From: Bdellovibrionales bacterium | Lineage (GTDB): Bacteria > Bdellovibrionota > Bacteriovoracia > Bacteriovoracales > Bacteriovoracaceae | DNA length: 43,613 nt | Direction of reading: 5' to 3' | Assembly (NCBI GenBank): GCA_030638415.1 | Contig: DAOWEO010000039.1 | Span: forward strand, 1 to 43,613 | Part shown: one piece after another, positions 8,116 to 15,787 of the stretch | Layout: every line of letters begins with the position of its first letter | Numbering within the stretch: the first letter of the stretch is position 1 | Notes under the pieces: model-generated | Told to the model about the DNA's origin: nothing | What the model saw: only the letters and a program-made list of their open reading frames with translations | The model's database searches: none | Made by a program: the position numbers and the translations under genes

Positions 8116-8952
8116 ATGCAATTTGAAAGATTACTATTTGGTACAGCTGGAGTTCCAAACTCTACTTCTAAAAAAAATAGTCCCGTTGATGGAGTAAAAA
8201 GGATCCATGAACTAGGCCTAGACTGCATGCAACTAGAATTTGCACATGGAGTAAGGATGAAAGACGAAATTTCATCTGCTCTACGTAAAGTTTCTTATGA
8301 ATTAAATATCCCTCTTACTTCTCACGGCCCTTATTACATTAACCTTAATGCTCGTGAACAAGACAAAATTGACTCCTCCGTTGAAAGGATTATCCAAACA
8401 GCTAAGATCTCTGATCTTTGTGGGGCAGAGTCCATGACATTTCACGCTGCTTTTTACATGAAAGACTCACCTTATGATGTGTTTGATCTTGTAGAAAAGA
8501 GTATGAATGTTATTGAAGAGAGACTAAACAAGCTAGACATTGATATCGAGCTACGTCCTGAACTAACAGGAAAGACTAGTCAGTTTGGTTCACTTGATGA
8601 GCTAATCTCACTAACTAATAATGTTAACTCTTGCAGACCTTGTATGGCATTTTCTCATCTCTACGCTAGAACTGGCAAATATAACAGTAAGCAGGAATTT
8701 GATGAAGTCATCACAGTACTAAAAGATAAGCTCGGTGCTAAGGCACTACAAAATATGCACATTCATATTTCTGGAATTAAGGCTAACTCTAAAGGAGATC
8801 TTAAACATCTCAACTTAGAGCAATCTAGCTTTAACTGGCGTGAGTTGCTACAAAGCCTAAAAGAGAATGATTGTCGTGGTTATATCATCAGCACCAGTCC
8901 AAACCTTGAGGATGATGCTAAATTAATGAAAGATTACTATATGACACTATAA
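8116..8952 (+). CDS. Endonuclease IV (Nfo)-like TIM-barrel protein with altered metal site
   Basis: The 278 residues follow archaeal-type AP endonuclease family 2 proteins: SHGPYYINL with H70, H110 in SMTFHAAF, E149 in RPELTG, H181 in FSHLYART, HIHISG around 215-220, and D228/H231 in KGDLKHL. True endonuclease IV nicks abasic DNA with a tri-zinc centre. Two expected ligands look changed: the Asp of the usual ID-F-x-H segment is Ala178 (MAFSH), and the final Glu of the CESPxLE-like motif is Thr260 (ISTSPNLE). It may therefore have lost AP endonuclease activity, bind fewer metals, or use another substrate. AAGGAG with good spacing supports the ATG. It stands alone and ends at a bidirectional terminator. 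Fold is confident; activity is doubtful. Confidence 0.75.
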   Translation: MQFERLLFGTAGVPNSTSKKNSPVDGVKRIHELGLDCMQLEFAHGVRMKDEISSALRKVSYELNIPLTSHGPYYINLNAREQDKIDSSVERIIQTAKISDLCGAESMTFHAAFYMKDSPYDVFDLVEKSMNVIEERLNKLDIDIELRPELTGKTSQFGSLDELISLTNNVNSCRPCMAFSHLYARTGKYNSKQEFDEVITVLKDKLGAKALQNMHIHISGIKANSKGDLKHLNLEQSSFNWRELLQSLKENDCRGYIISTSPNLEDDAKLMKDYYMTL

Positions 8953-8961
8953 AAAATTATG

Positions 8962-8996
8962 TCGATGTACGCTAGCCTATTGCTCTTGTACATCGA
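8962..8996. terminator. Bidirectional intrinsic terminator
   Basis: The 9-bp perfect stem TCGATGTAC (8962-8970) with GTACATCGA (8988-8996) is flanked by T6 on the plus side (9002-9007) and by A6 at 8951-8956, which is T6 for the minus strand. It serves both the plus-strand gene ending at 8952 and the opposing lipoprotein gene, whose stop codon (8977-8979) lies in the loop. Confidence 0.75.
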
Positions 8997-9423
8997 TAGA
9001 GTTTTTTGCATCAATAAAAGTCTTTAAATTTTCAATATCTGTAATTTTCCACTGATCTTCTATTTTTTCTATTTGAGCAATTTTCTTAATATCAATATTA
9101 TACTCTTTTGTATCAAGAGTTTTCTGTCGATACTTTAAAATATAGGTGATATGACATTTATCTTCATGACAATTTTTTAAAATAATTCTAAAGCTTCTCT
9201 TTTTAAAACTATTTCGCTCTAGATAACCAGAATAATCACTGTCATCCATCTGCGCCACACTCTCTTTTAGCTCTTTTCCTAATAACTCTAAAGCTTCACT
9301 TTTACTCAAACTTTTAGAGAGAAATTGCTCAATATAACTTGAGAGAACATCTTCCGGCTGATCGTTTTTTTCACATCCAACCAGAAAAAAACATACATTT
9401 ATTAATATAAGTAACTTAATCAC
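8977..9423 (-). CDS. Putative lipoprotein of unknown function
   Basis: A 148-residue protein with a clear type II signal peptide: hydrophobic MIKLLILINVCFFLVGC with the lipobox LVGC and C17. The mature part is charged, contains KNCHEDKCHITYILKYR with two cysteines, and ends in a possible NTF2-like strand pattern (KIEDQWKITDI). Such domains are common in small surface lipoproteins, but I cannot name this one. It starts with GTG, overlapping the stop of the PilZ-like membrane gene by 4 bp (GTGA), so the two are translationally coupled. The 3' end lies within a bidirectional terminator. Confidence 0.7.
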   Translation of the reverse strand: MIKLLILINVCFFLVGCEKNDQPEDVLSSYIEQFLSKSLSKSEALELLGKELKESVAQMDDSDYSGYLERNSFKKRSFRIILKNCHEDKCHITYILKYRQKTLDTKEYNIDIKKIAQIEKIEDQWKITDIENLKTFIDAKNSIDVQEQ

Positions 9424-10226
9424 TTTACTTCTCCTAGGTGCTGGCGAAACAGCGGGTTAAATCCTCTATCTGATAATAATATATTTAGCTCATTCCAGGA
9501 ATAAAAAAGTGTATTTTCATCACTTTGTGACCATTCCCGAAAAATAAGACCTACTCCTCCACCATACTCCGTATAAACAACTACGTCATTCTGGTAGGAA
9601 TTGCCTTGATAATCTAACTGTAAAATCCCTCGACCTCTAATTTTTTGCAGCTCAGGACTATTCTGCACAAAAAAGCAGCTCCTCTCTCCCCAATTAGATA
9701 AAAAACCATTATGATCTCGACCTCGAATCTTTAAAGTACAGTCTAAATTGAATTCGTTTTTATTTCCCAGCTCTCTTGCATTAAAAAGAGGATGGTAATG
9801 AGCCTCTTCCATCTCCAAAAACCAAAAGAGAAAAAATATCCCACCTGTAACCAGATAGAAAAAGATTAAGAGCAACACAAACTTGCTGTAATCAATCAAG
9901 TAAAAACTAATTGCCATTCGTGTAGTCCACAAAATAATACCAAGTAAAACATAAGCTGATAACTTTTTTACCCAGCTAACTAAGAGTACTGCAACTAACG
10001 TCAGTAACATTAAAATATTGTTATCTAGAATATTTTCTTTAAATTGAGCAAAATTAAAAGCCGAGTGGCCATTGGCCAAAGATGAAATTACATGTAGAAA
10101 AAAAATATTTAAAAGCAAAAATATAATAATGTTTTGCATTGCTACACTTTGCTTTAAAACCTTAAGCACAAATTGCCTCTCTCCTGTTCTAGACCTATTT
10201 AGTATAAACTTAAAAAATGATACCAT
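9420..10226 (-). CDS. Membrane protein with PilZ-like C-terminal domain
   Basis: 268 residues. About four hydrophobic segments occupy residues 30-140, followed by a soluble domain (about 155-240). That domain reads TLKIRGRDHNGFLSN..SCFFV and ends GVGLIFREW, which is the strand order of PilZ domains (RxxxR-like start, D/N-x-S turn, GVG.RF-like end). The classic RxxxR and DxSxxG motifs are degenerate, so c-di-GMP binding is uncertain. It is co-oriented with and overlaps the downstream lipoprotein gene. Its start codon overlaps the 5' end of the divergent ferredoxin gene by 10 bp, so its promoter must lie in that gene or beyond it. Membrane topology is confident, PilZ tentative. Confidence 0.6.
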   Translation of the reverse strand: MVSFFKFILNRSRTGERQFVLKVLKQSVAMQNIIIFLLLNIFFLHVISSLANGHSAFNFAQFKENILDNNILMLLTLVAVLLVSWVKKLSAYVLLGIILWTTRMAISFYLIDYSKFVLLLIFFYLVTGGIFFLFWFLEMEEAHYHPLFNARELGNKNEFNLDCTLKIRGRDHNGFLSNWGERSCFFVQNSPELQKIRGRGILQLDYQGNSYQNDVVVYTEYGGGVGLIFREWSQSDENTLFYSWNELNILLSDRGFNPLFRQHLGEVK

Positions 10227-10411
10227 ACTTAGATATAATGACCAACTGCTCTGGATGTGACAATTGCATCATAATTTGTCCTGAAAATGCTATCACAACA
10301 AAAAGTTCTCAATACATAGTTGACCAATGGACCTGTTCCCTGTGCATGCTCTGCGCTGAAGCATGTCCCGACGACGTCATAAAGCTTAAAGAACGCGAAG
10401 AGGAAGACTAA
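10217..10411 (+). CDS. Small 2[4Fe-4S] ferredoxin
   Basis: A 64-residue protein with two complete bacterial ferredoxin cluster motifs, CSGCDNCIIICP and CSLCMLCAEACP. Each supplies three cysteines to one cluster and one to the other. It is a soluble low-potential electron carrier; the partner cannot be told from context. The start may be the ATG at 10217 or the later ATG at 10238, directly before the first cysteine motif; neither has a good Shine-Dalgarno. With the first start it overlaps the divergent PilZ-like gene by 10 bp, and its stop overlaps the convergent murU stop by 3 bp. The gene thus sits entirely between opposed genes with no spacer. Confidence 0.85.
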   Translation: MIPYLDIMTNCSGCDNCIIICPENAITTKSSQYIVDQWTCSLCMLCAEACPDDVIKLKEREEED

Positions 10412-11316
10412 ATTCGATCGCGCATATTATTTAACACTATCTCACTATCCTTACACACATCTTTTAATTCGAGACTACCACAATAAAACTGTTGGCCCTT
10501 GATCCCATAGTTCCAAAAAGTATCACGAGTCAGGTAAATATTTTTGTTAGACTGGTCTGTGAAGCAACCAAATACCTTCAACATTTCTTTAAAGTTCGGA
10601 AATTGATCTGTCAAAACAAGACTCTCAACCAATCTGATATAGTCATCTTTAGTGCCAAAATCAAGATACTCATAATCGGCATAATATTGTACCTGAACCT
10701 TTGAATTTTTAAAATTAGCAACCGTATCAAAAAATTTTGACACACCTTTATGCTGTTCTATCTTTTGACAATTGACTAACGAAACACCTGAAAAAGTAAT
10801 TGTCGGTGCACTAGTACTAGGTGGAACAATTTTTAAAAGCTGTCTATCATCCGCCACGACAAGTCGGTTGTATTTCGCCTGTTTCTCAACATCTATCGCC
10901 ATTAAAATAACCTGTGCATCACTACTCTTTAACTCCTCAAGATATTTTTTTGTTGGGAGATAAAAAACATCGGCATTAATAACAAGTAGATAATCATCCT
11001 TAACATATGGCAGGCAATTATGAATTGCTCCTCCAGAGTCTAATAGTACCTCTTCATGTAAAAGTTTTATATCTAGTGATTTAAACTCCTGCCTAATACT
11101 ATCAATATATTTCTCTACTAACCCTGTCTGATGGTGGGAGTTAATAAATACATTTCGAATACCCTGCTTTTTAACCAAGCAAAGCTGAAGATACAAAATT
11201 TCTTTATCAAATAGTGGCCACAGTGCCTTAGGAACTTCTTGGCCGATAACTCCCATTCTAGTTCCATATCCCGCTGCTAAAATAAGGCAAGCATTAATCT
11301 TCACTGGTAACTCCAT
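10408..11316 (-). CDS. murU: MurU-like sugar-1-phosphate nucleotidyltransferase
   Basis: The N-terminal nucleotidyltransferase signature is AAGYGTRM followed by PKALWPLF, with INADVFY as the metal-binding Asp motif and EYLDFGTKDDYI near residue 225. MurU makes UDP-MurNAc from MurNAc-1-phosphate in the recycling route that bypasses de novo MurA. The gene directly upstream is an AmgK-type kinase, which is the diagnostic partner. At 302 residues it is longer than usual MurU proteins (about 220-ish), because of a tail of about 70 residues of unknown role. The ATG at 11316 overlaps amgK by 23 bp; a GTG at 11304 would reduce this. A related sugar nucleotidyltransferase of other specificity is the main alternative. 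Confidence 0.75.
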   Translation of the reverse strand: MELPVKINACLILAAGYGTRMGVIGQEVPKALWPLFDKEILYLQLCLVKKQGIRNVFINSHHQTGLVEKYIDSIRQEFKSLDIKLLHEEVLLDSGGAIHNCLPYVKDDYLLVINADVFYLPTKKYLEELKSSDAQVILMAIDVEKQAKYNRLVVADDRQLLKIVPPSTSAPTITFSGVSLVNCQKIEQHKGVSKFFDTVANFKNSKVQVQYYADYEYLDFGTKDDYIRLVESLVLTDQFPNFKEMLKVFGCFTDQSNKNIYLTRDTFWNYGIKGQQFYCGSLELKDVCKDSEIVLNNMRDRI

Positions 11317-12238
11317 TTATAAAATCGACTAGGATCTTGAAACGAACATCTTTCTCAGCAAGCTCACCAGTATAGTACTGTAATCTTTTTATAGCAGTAG
11401 AAATATACTGTAAGTAACTATCTTTACCTTTTTCAAAATATAGATAAGTAAAGCTACCAAGGATCTTATATAGTCTTTGCACTGCTGTTAACTGATACCA
11501 GTAATAGAATTCCTCGTAAGTATATTGATCCGCATAATTTTTATAAAAGTACTGTATATGATGCTCACGCTTTATATTATCAATCGGTAGATATGGATCT
11601 TCTAATAGTGAGACTAAATCATACGGTAGTGGCCCTAACCGTGCATCTTGAAAATCAATAATTTTTTTTGCACCATCGACATCATGAATATTTCTCGAGT
11701 GGAAATCACGATGTACAAGTACATATGGTATTGCTAAAATTTCTTTAATTAGAATTTCAAAAGTTTCTTCTTCAGGCTCACCAATATCATTTTTCAAGTA
11801 TCTCCGAACAAAATACTCATGAGACATTTCTATCTCTGTTTGAAGCTTTTCATGATCAAAACTCCATTGAAATAAAAAATTATCTCTATCGGGTTGAGGT
11901 ATGCGCGTAAAGCTCAGTGCTATATCTATCGCATCATGATAGTTACTCTCACCATACTCTAAAGATTTATCTCCTAAATCTTCTTGTAAAATATATAACT
12001 CACTACGATCAATTCCATAAATTTCAGGAACCATAAGTCCAGCACTACTCAAAAACTGTTGTGCTAATATAAATCTGTTAAAATTATCATTACAACTATC
12101 GCAGCATAAAATATATTGTTTATTATCTGCAAAGATTCTAAAATACTCACGAGCAGAGGCATCCCCACTGAGTTTAATCGCAGTATACTCTTTAGTCTTA
12201 ATTTCATTTAGTAAAAAAACAGAAAATTCATTGTGCAT
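11294..12238 (-). CDS. amgK: AmgK-like N-acetylmuramate/N-acetylglucosamine kinase
   Basis: A 314-residue aminoglycoside-phosphotransferase-fold kinase. SGDASAREYFRI (24-35) is close to the GDASFRRYFRV hallmark of AmgK. The catalytic loop VHRDFHSRN has D178 and N183, and IDFQDARLGPLPYDLVSLL supplies the metal-binding D196. AmgK phosphorylates MurNAc or GlcNAc at the anomeric hydroxyl, and MurU then activates the product. The gene starts immediately after the stop of the preceding degenerate M48 gene (no spacer) and overlaps murU, so the three are one translational unit. In a predator this would let cell-wall amino sugars be reused; that role is inferred. Confidence 0.82.
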   Translation of the reverse strand: MHNEFSVFLLNEIKTKEYTAIKLSGDASAREYFRIFADNKQYILCCDSCNDNFNRFILAQQFLSSAGLMVPEIYGIDRSELYILQEDLGDKSLEYGESNYHDAIDIALSFTRIPQPDRDNFLFQWSFDHEKLQTEIEMSHEYFVRRYLKNDIGEPEEETFEILIKEILAIPYVLVHRDFHSRNIHDVDGAKKIIDFQDARLGPLPYDLVSLLEDPYLPIDNIKREHHIQYFYKNYADQYTYEEFYYWYQLTAVQRLYKILGSFTYLYFEKGKDSYLQYISTAIKRLQYYTGELAEKDVRFKILVDFINGVTSED

Positions 12239-13030
12239 TTAAATCCCTTTTAAAAAGCGATAAAACCCTTTAGAAGAATTATTTTCCAGCTGCTTCATTG
12301 ATAAAGAAAAACTATTTTCTTTAGAGATAAATTGCTTAAATAAAAATTCCTCTTTAGTTATAAATTGAGGATCACCAATCTGCCTTGAAAAGTCCAATGT
12401 ATTTCTATTTTGTAACTGAATCCACTGCAGATAATACGATCCTCCAAATCCTGTTTTCTGTAAGGCCCAAAAAACGGCCTTATTTAGATCAGCCTTCAAA
12501 TCTAGAGGTAACTTAATAAGAGATATAATCTGGTCGGTAGAAATATATCCAATTGGAACAACTATTCTTTTTAAATATGCTCTATTACTTGCCTGTAGCA
12601 TCATATATGACAAACAAGACACAAGACTCATCTCATTTTTAAAATATTTCTGAATTAGGCCTTGAGAAAAAAAATAGTAATTATTCGGTAATGAAAAATA
12701 AAAAGGATTTTCATCTTTCACAATAAAAAATGTAGGTGCTACTGAGTCAGGAACAAACCGTCTATTTTTCTTTTGAATTTTTTTGTACAAGCGAGCCAGA
12801 TATCTTTTTTGACTCTTGCGTAATTTTAGCGATGTAATGTTCTTGGTATACAGCTCCCCCAGATGCGACAACTGCTCAATATAATCCTGCTTAGCATACT
12901 TCACATATTCCAACTCTTTTGCCCCCAAAAATGGAGCGATGAACATGAAGAGTAAAATGTAAAAAACTCCTCTGATCGACAGAGGAGTTTTATTAAAATC
13001 TTTTTTTTTCAAGTAGTGCTGCTTAATCAC
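12239..13030 (-). CDS. Exported M48-like protein lacking the zinc motif
   Basis: 263 residues starting at GTG, 6 bp after the LysM gene. Residues 20-37 form a good signal peptide with a likely cut after FLGA. The segment FFIVKDENPFYFSLPNNYYF then FSQGLIQKYF is the M48 (Ste24/BepA-like) pattern that precedes HExxH. At that point the protein reads SYMMLQASNR (141-150), with no His or Glu, so it cannot bind the catalytic zinc. It is likely a non-catalytic periplasmic M48 relative, perhaps acting as a scaffold or chaperone. It lies between a LysM lipoprotein and amgK. A strong terminator-like hairpin (12963-12991) lies inside its signal-peptide codons. Confidence 0.72.
   Translation of the reverse strand: MIKQHYLKKKDFNKTPLSIRGVFYILLFMFIAPFLGAKELEYVKYAKQDYIEQLSHLGELYTKNITSLKLRKSQKRYLARLYKKIQKKNRRFVPDSVAPTFFIVKDENPFYFSLPNNYYFFSQGLIQKYFKNEMSLVSCLSYMMLQASNRAYLKRIVVPIGYISTDQIISLIKLPLDLKADLNKAVFWALQKTGFGGSYYLQWIQLQNRNTLDFSRQIGDPQFITKEEFLFKQFISKENSFSLSMKQLENNSSKGFYRFLKGI
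12963..12991 (-). terminator. Intragenic terminator or attenuator-like hairpin
   Basis: A 12-bp perfect stem (core CTCCTCTG with CAGAGGAG) and a 5-nt loop, followed on the minus strand by a run of six T counting the stem base. It has full intrinsic-terminator form but lies within codons about 14-23 of the M48-like gene, between the LysM gene and amgK. It may reduce read-through from the LysM gene into the salvage genes. Confidence 0.65.
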
Positions 13031-13036
13031 ATTTTT

Positions 13037-13717
13037 TTAAAACTGCGCAACTGTATCTGGAATATAATACAGTGTAAATCCAGCAAATATTTTATTAGGA
13101 TTGTGAATCAATGGTCTATTGTTATCCCAAATCTCTTTCCAACGCTTAATTGTTCCATACTTGTCATTAGAGATAATTCCAAGAGTTTCACCAATCCTAA
13201 TTACATGTGGATTTCCTTGTGGTTGCCAAGAAAGCTCGCTACCACCACAGTAAGAAATTATTGTTCCTGTCTCAAGTGCATTCGCATTTAACTCACCGTT
13301 CATTCTTGCAATTTCTGGCCACTTTTTATAGTCACCATAAAGATTAAATGCAATCTGCATCAATGTTTCACCAGACTTAATTTTATAATTTGCAGTCTGA
13401 CATCCACCTGTCTCAATACTCGGTGCAGTATTTTCTGCCATTGCTGGCTCCTCTGCAAGATCAACAGCTTCTTCTTCAGCCACCTCAGGTGCGATTTCTT
13501 CTTCTGGCATAGCGCCATCATCAGTTGCAACTTCTTCTTCTGCTCCTTCTTCACTATCCTCTAAAAAGAGATCTTCTTCATCAGAATCAACAACAAAATC
13601 TCCATCGGCAGATTCAGAAGTACTAGTGTCAGCTGCAGCATCTGCACCTTTTTTCCCACTAGAACAAGACGTTCCTAAAAAGATAAGTATTAAAAGCGGT
13701 AAGAATAATTTTTTCAT
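13037..13717 (-). CDS. Lipoprotein with two LysM domains
   Basis: 226 residues. The type II signal peptide ends in LGTSC (C18). An acidic Asp/Glu/Ala linker spans about 36-100. Two LysM repeats follow, about 108-155 (YKIKSGETLMQIAFNLYGD) and about 168-222 (HVIRIGETLGIISNDKYG). LysM domains bind peptidoglycan glycan chains, so the protein probably tethers a membrane to murein or helps place a partner there. GGAG just before the ATG supports the start. It leads the group M48-like, amgK, murU, which fits a cell-wall theme. Confidence 0.85.
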   Translation of the reverse strand: MKKLFLPLLILIFLGTSCSSGKKGADAAADTSTSESADGDFVVDSDEEDLFLEDSEEGAEEEVATDDGAMPEEEIAPEVAEEEAVDLAEEPAMAENTAPSIETGGCQTANYKIKSGETLMQIAFNLYGDYKKWPEIARMNGELNANALETGTIISYCGGSELSWQPQGNPHVIRIGETLGIISNDKYGTIKRWKEIWDNNRPLIHNPNKIFAGFTLYYIPDTVAQF

Positions 13718-13812
13718 TTATAACTCCATGTATTTAAAGGTACTAACCTACTCGTCTAGTATAATGGAATTATAAGTAAAAATTTAATAAAGGAATATTT
13801 TACCGCTATGTG

Positions 13813-14493
13813 CTAGTTGTTATAATGAAAAAAGAGATCTTGCTGATCAATAGAGCTATGAATCTTTTCTACTAGCTTATCAAAATGGGCACCATTATGT
13901 AGAAAGTCTAATTCATCGGTATCAACAAAAAGACACTTTCCAGCATCATAACTATCATACCACTCTTCATAAAAGTCATTAAGCCTCGAAATATAATCTA
14001 CCGGAATAGATTGTTCATACTCCCTACCACGCTGTTTTATTCTCTCCATTAATTTAGGAACAGAGCGCTTTAGAAAAATCATAAGACTTGGCGGTTCAAT
14101 ATATTCAATCATCGTTTTATAAAGACCAATATAATTATCATAATCTCTACGACTCATGTTGCCCTGTTCATGCAGGCTTCTCGCAAAAATATTCGCATCT
14201 TCATAAATAGAACGATCTTGAATTGCACTAAAGTTAGCATCCTCTATCTGGCGATGAGTATTAAACCTGTGAGTTAAAAAATGAATCTGCAAAGCAAATG
14301 ACCAGCGCGACATATCACCATAAAAATCTTTCAGATATGGATTATCGTCTACTGACTCATACATGGGTTTCCAACCCAACCTCTCTGACAAATTACTCGT
14401 CAGAGTTGTCTTACCGCAGCCAATATTTCCGGCAACGATAACAAACATTTTTGTACTTTGATCTTGAAGGCGTGTGTAATAATCTTCTTGCAT
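13813..14493 (-). CDS. Deoxynucleoside kinase (dAK/dGK type)
   Basis: 226 residues with P-loop AGNIGCGKTTL, the deoxynucleoside-kinase DRS motif in IQDRSIYEDA, FLTHRF, and the lid-like segment RIKQRGREYE. These enzymes phosphorylate deoxyadenosine, deoxyguanosine or deoxycytidine for salvage into dNTP pools in the cytoplasm. GGGAG six bases before the ATG supports the start, although a second Met lies directly before the P-loop strand. It is separated by about 95 bp from the LysM gene. Salvage of deoxynucleosides would suit an organism that digests other cells, but the kinase is also found in free-living bacteria. Confidence 0.88.
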   Translation of the reverse strand: MQEDYYTRLQDQSTKMFVIVAGNIGCGKTTLTSNLSERLGWKPMYESVDDNPYLKDFYGDMSRWSFALQIHFLTHRFNTHRQIEDANFSAIQDRSIYEDANIFARSLHEQGNMSRRDYDNYIGLYKTMIEYIEPPSLMIFLKRSVPKLMERIKQRGREYEQSIPVDYISRLNDFYEEWYDSYDAGKCLFVDTDELDFLHNGAHFDKLVEKIHSSIDQQDLFFHYNN

Positions 14494-14588
14494 GAGTTTC
14501 TCCCACTACTTTTTACTAAAGATTATTATGGTGGTCAATAATTGCATTATATGATAAACTCAATAAAACTTATTAACCCCAAAAAATA

Positions 14589-15590
14589 ATGGCTAAAAAA
14601 CTAAATATAAAAACATTTTTTCTCCTTATTACCATCATATTCTCTTTGGTCAGCACCTCTATCTCTGCTCAAGAAGTTATGGATGACCTCACCAGAGCAA
14701 AGCTAATTGAAGAAGACAATGAGGTTTCCTCATTCCCTACAGAGGTTATATTAAAAATTGCAGTATCAAAAAAGATAATGCTGCTTAGCAATACAAATAA
14801 CTCTTATCAAGAAGGAGATTATCTATCTCTAATTCTTAATAAGCGGCTCATGGTTCGTGTACTATGCGCTAAAATAGACGGCCAAAACTGTGGCATTAAG
14901 TTGATTAGAATTTACGAAGACCCCCTCTGGATAAAGGCATATGAAGGTATGGAGGTACAGGTACTTCGTGGTGACGATGCCCAGTTTAAAATTGATCAAG
15001 ATAAACCTGAGGTTGCAGAAGAGCCGATAGATGTACTGAAAGATCTTTATGAAGATGATGAACTTATTGATAGTGATAGTGTTGAAATAACCGATAATAA
15101 AGCACGGCTGCTAAAAAATGATAATATTATTGGCCTAAGTTACGGTCTGTTACTTGGGGTCGACAATGAAAATGAGCCACATAACTACGGACACTGGCAT
15201 TTTCAATGGGCATACCAGATGGCAGACAACTTTTGGGCTGAAGTACTGGTAGGACAAGCTATTATTGGACAGTTTCCAAATGATACCCTTGATACCCAAA
15301 TTACTAGTATGACCATAAGATTTAAGTACACCATAAAAGCTCCTTTCTACTCGTTTGTCCTACCTTATGTTGGATACCAATCAGTTGTACCAAACTCTCC
15401 TGATGTTGGAGTGCCATATTTAGGATCTAAAATAGAAGATCTGAACAAAGAGCTAGATACCTTTGATAACATGAAACGAAATCATATGATTTTTGGAGTT
15501 ACAATACTGAAAAGAATTGTTCCAGGATGGTTTTTACGCGTTGATTTAGGAAATGACTTCATCTCCTCAGGACTATCGCTTGAATTTTAA
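14589..15590 (+). CDS. Predicted outer-membrane beta-barrel protein of unknown function
   Basis: 333 residues with a signal peptide cut near SISA/QE. Residues about 45-125 look like a small beta domain (KKIMLLSNTNNSYQEGDYLSL), followed by an acidic linker (about 135-165). The C-terminal 160 residues have alternating aromatic/hydrophobic strands (YGHWHFQWAYQMADNFWAEV) and end in LSLEF, a typical final barrel strand with terminal Phe. I do not recognise a named family. It shares its 3' end with the small LptM-like lipoprotein gene, so both may work in outer-membrane assembly. Confidence 0.65.
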   Translation: MAKKLNIKTFFLLITIIFSLVSTSISAQEVMDDLTRAKLIEEDNEVSSFPTEVILKIAVSKKIMLLSNTNNSYQEGDYLSLILNKRLMVRVLCAKIDGQNCGIKLIRIYEDPLWIKAYEGMEVQVLRGDDAQFKIDQDKPEVAEEPIDVLKDLYEDDELIDSDSVEITDNKARLLKNDNIIGLSYGLLLGVDNENEPHNYGHWHFQWAYQMADNFWAEVLVGQAIIGQFPNDTLDTQITSMTIRFKYTIKAPFYSFVLPYVGYQSVVPNSPDVGVPYLGSKIEDLNKELDTFDNMKRNHMIFGVTILKRIVPGWFLRVDLGNDFISSGLSLEF

Positions 15591-15744
15591 ACTAATTTTA
15601 TTACTATTTATATTCTCTGCATGCGGAGTAAAAGGTCCTCCACTGCCACCTGTTGGCACCACCGGGCCATCTTATATTGATAAATGCACCTATGAATCTC
15701 CTGCTGACCAACAACAAGCTGAAAAAATTAAAAAGAAAAAATAA
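15580..15744 (+). CDS. LptM-like small lipoprotein
   Basis: A protein of about 54 residues made of a signal peptide and lipobox (IFSACG) followed by GVKGPPLPP. This matches the short LptM/YifL lipoprotein signature (CGLKGPLY.P), whose E. coli member helps LptD fold. The frame is open from an ATG at 15553, but I chose the TTG at 15580 because AGGA precedes it with good spacing and it gives a normal signal peptide (MNFKLILLLF). It overlaps the end of the beta-barrel gene by 11 bp, so it is translated from the same message. The tail is Lys-rich. Confidence 0.72.
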   Translation: MNFKLILLLFIFSACGVKGPPLPPVGTTGPSYIDKCTYESPADQQQAEKIKKKK

Positions 15745-15787
15745 TTTTATACTGTTTCAAATCAGCTTTACTGATGTACGAAACATA

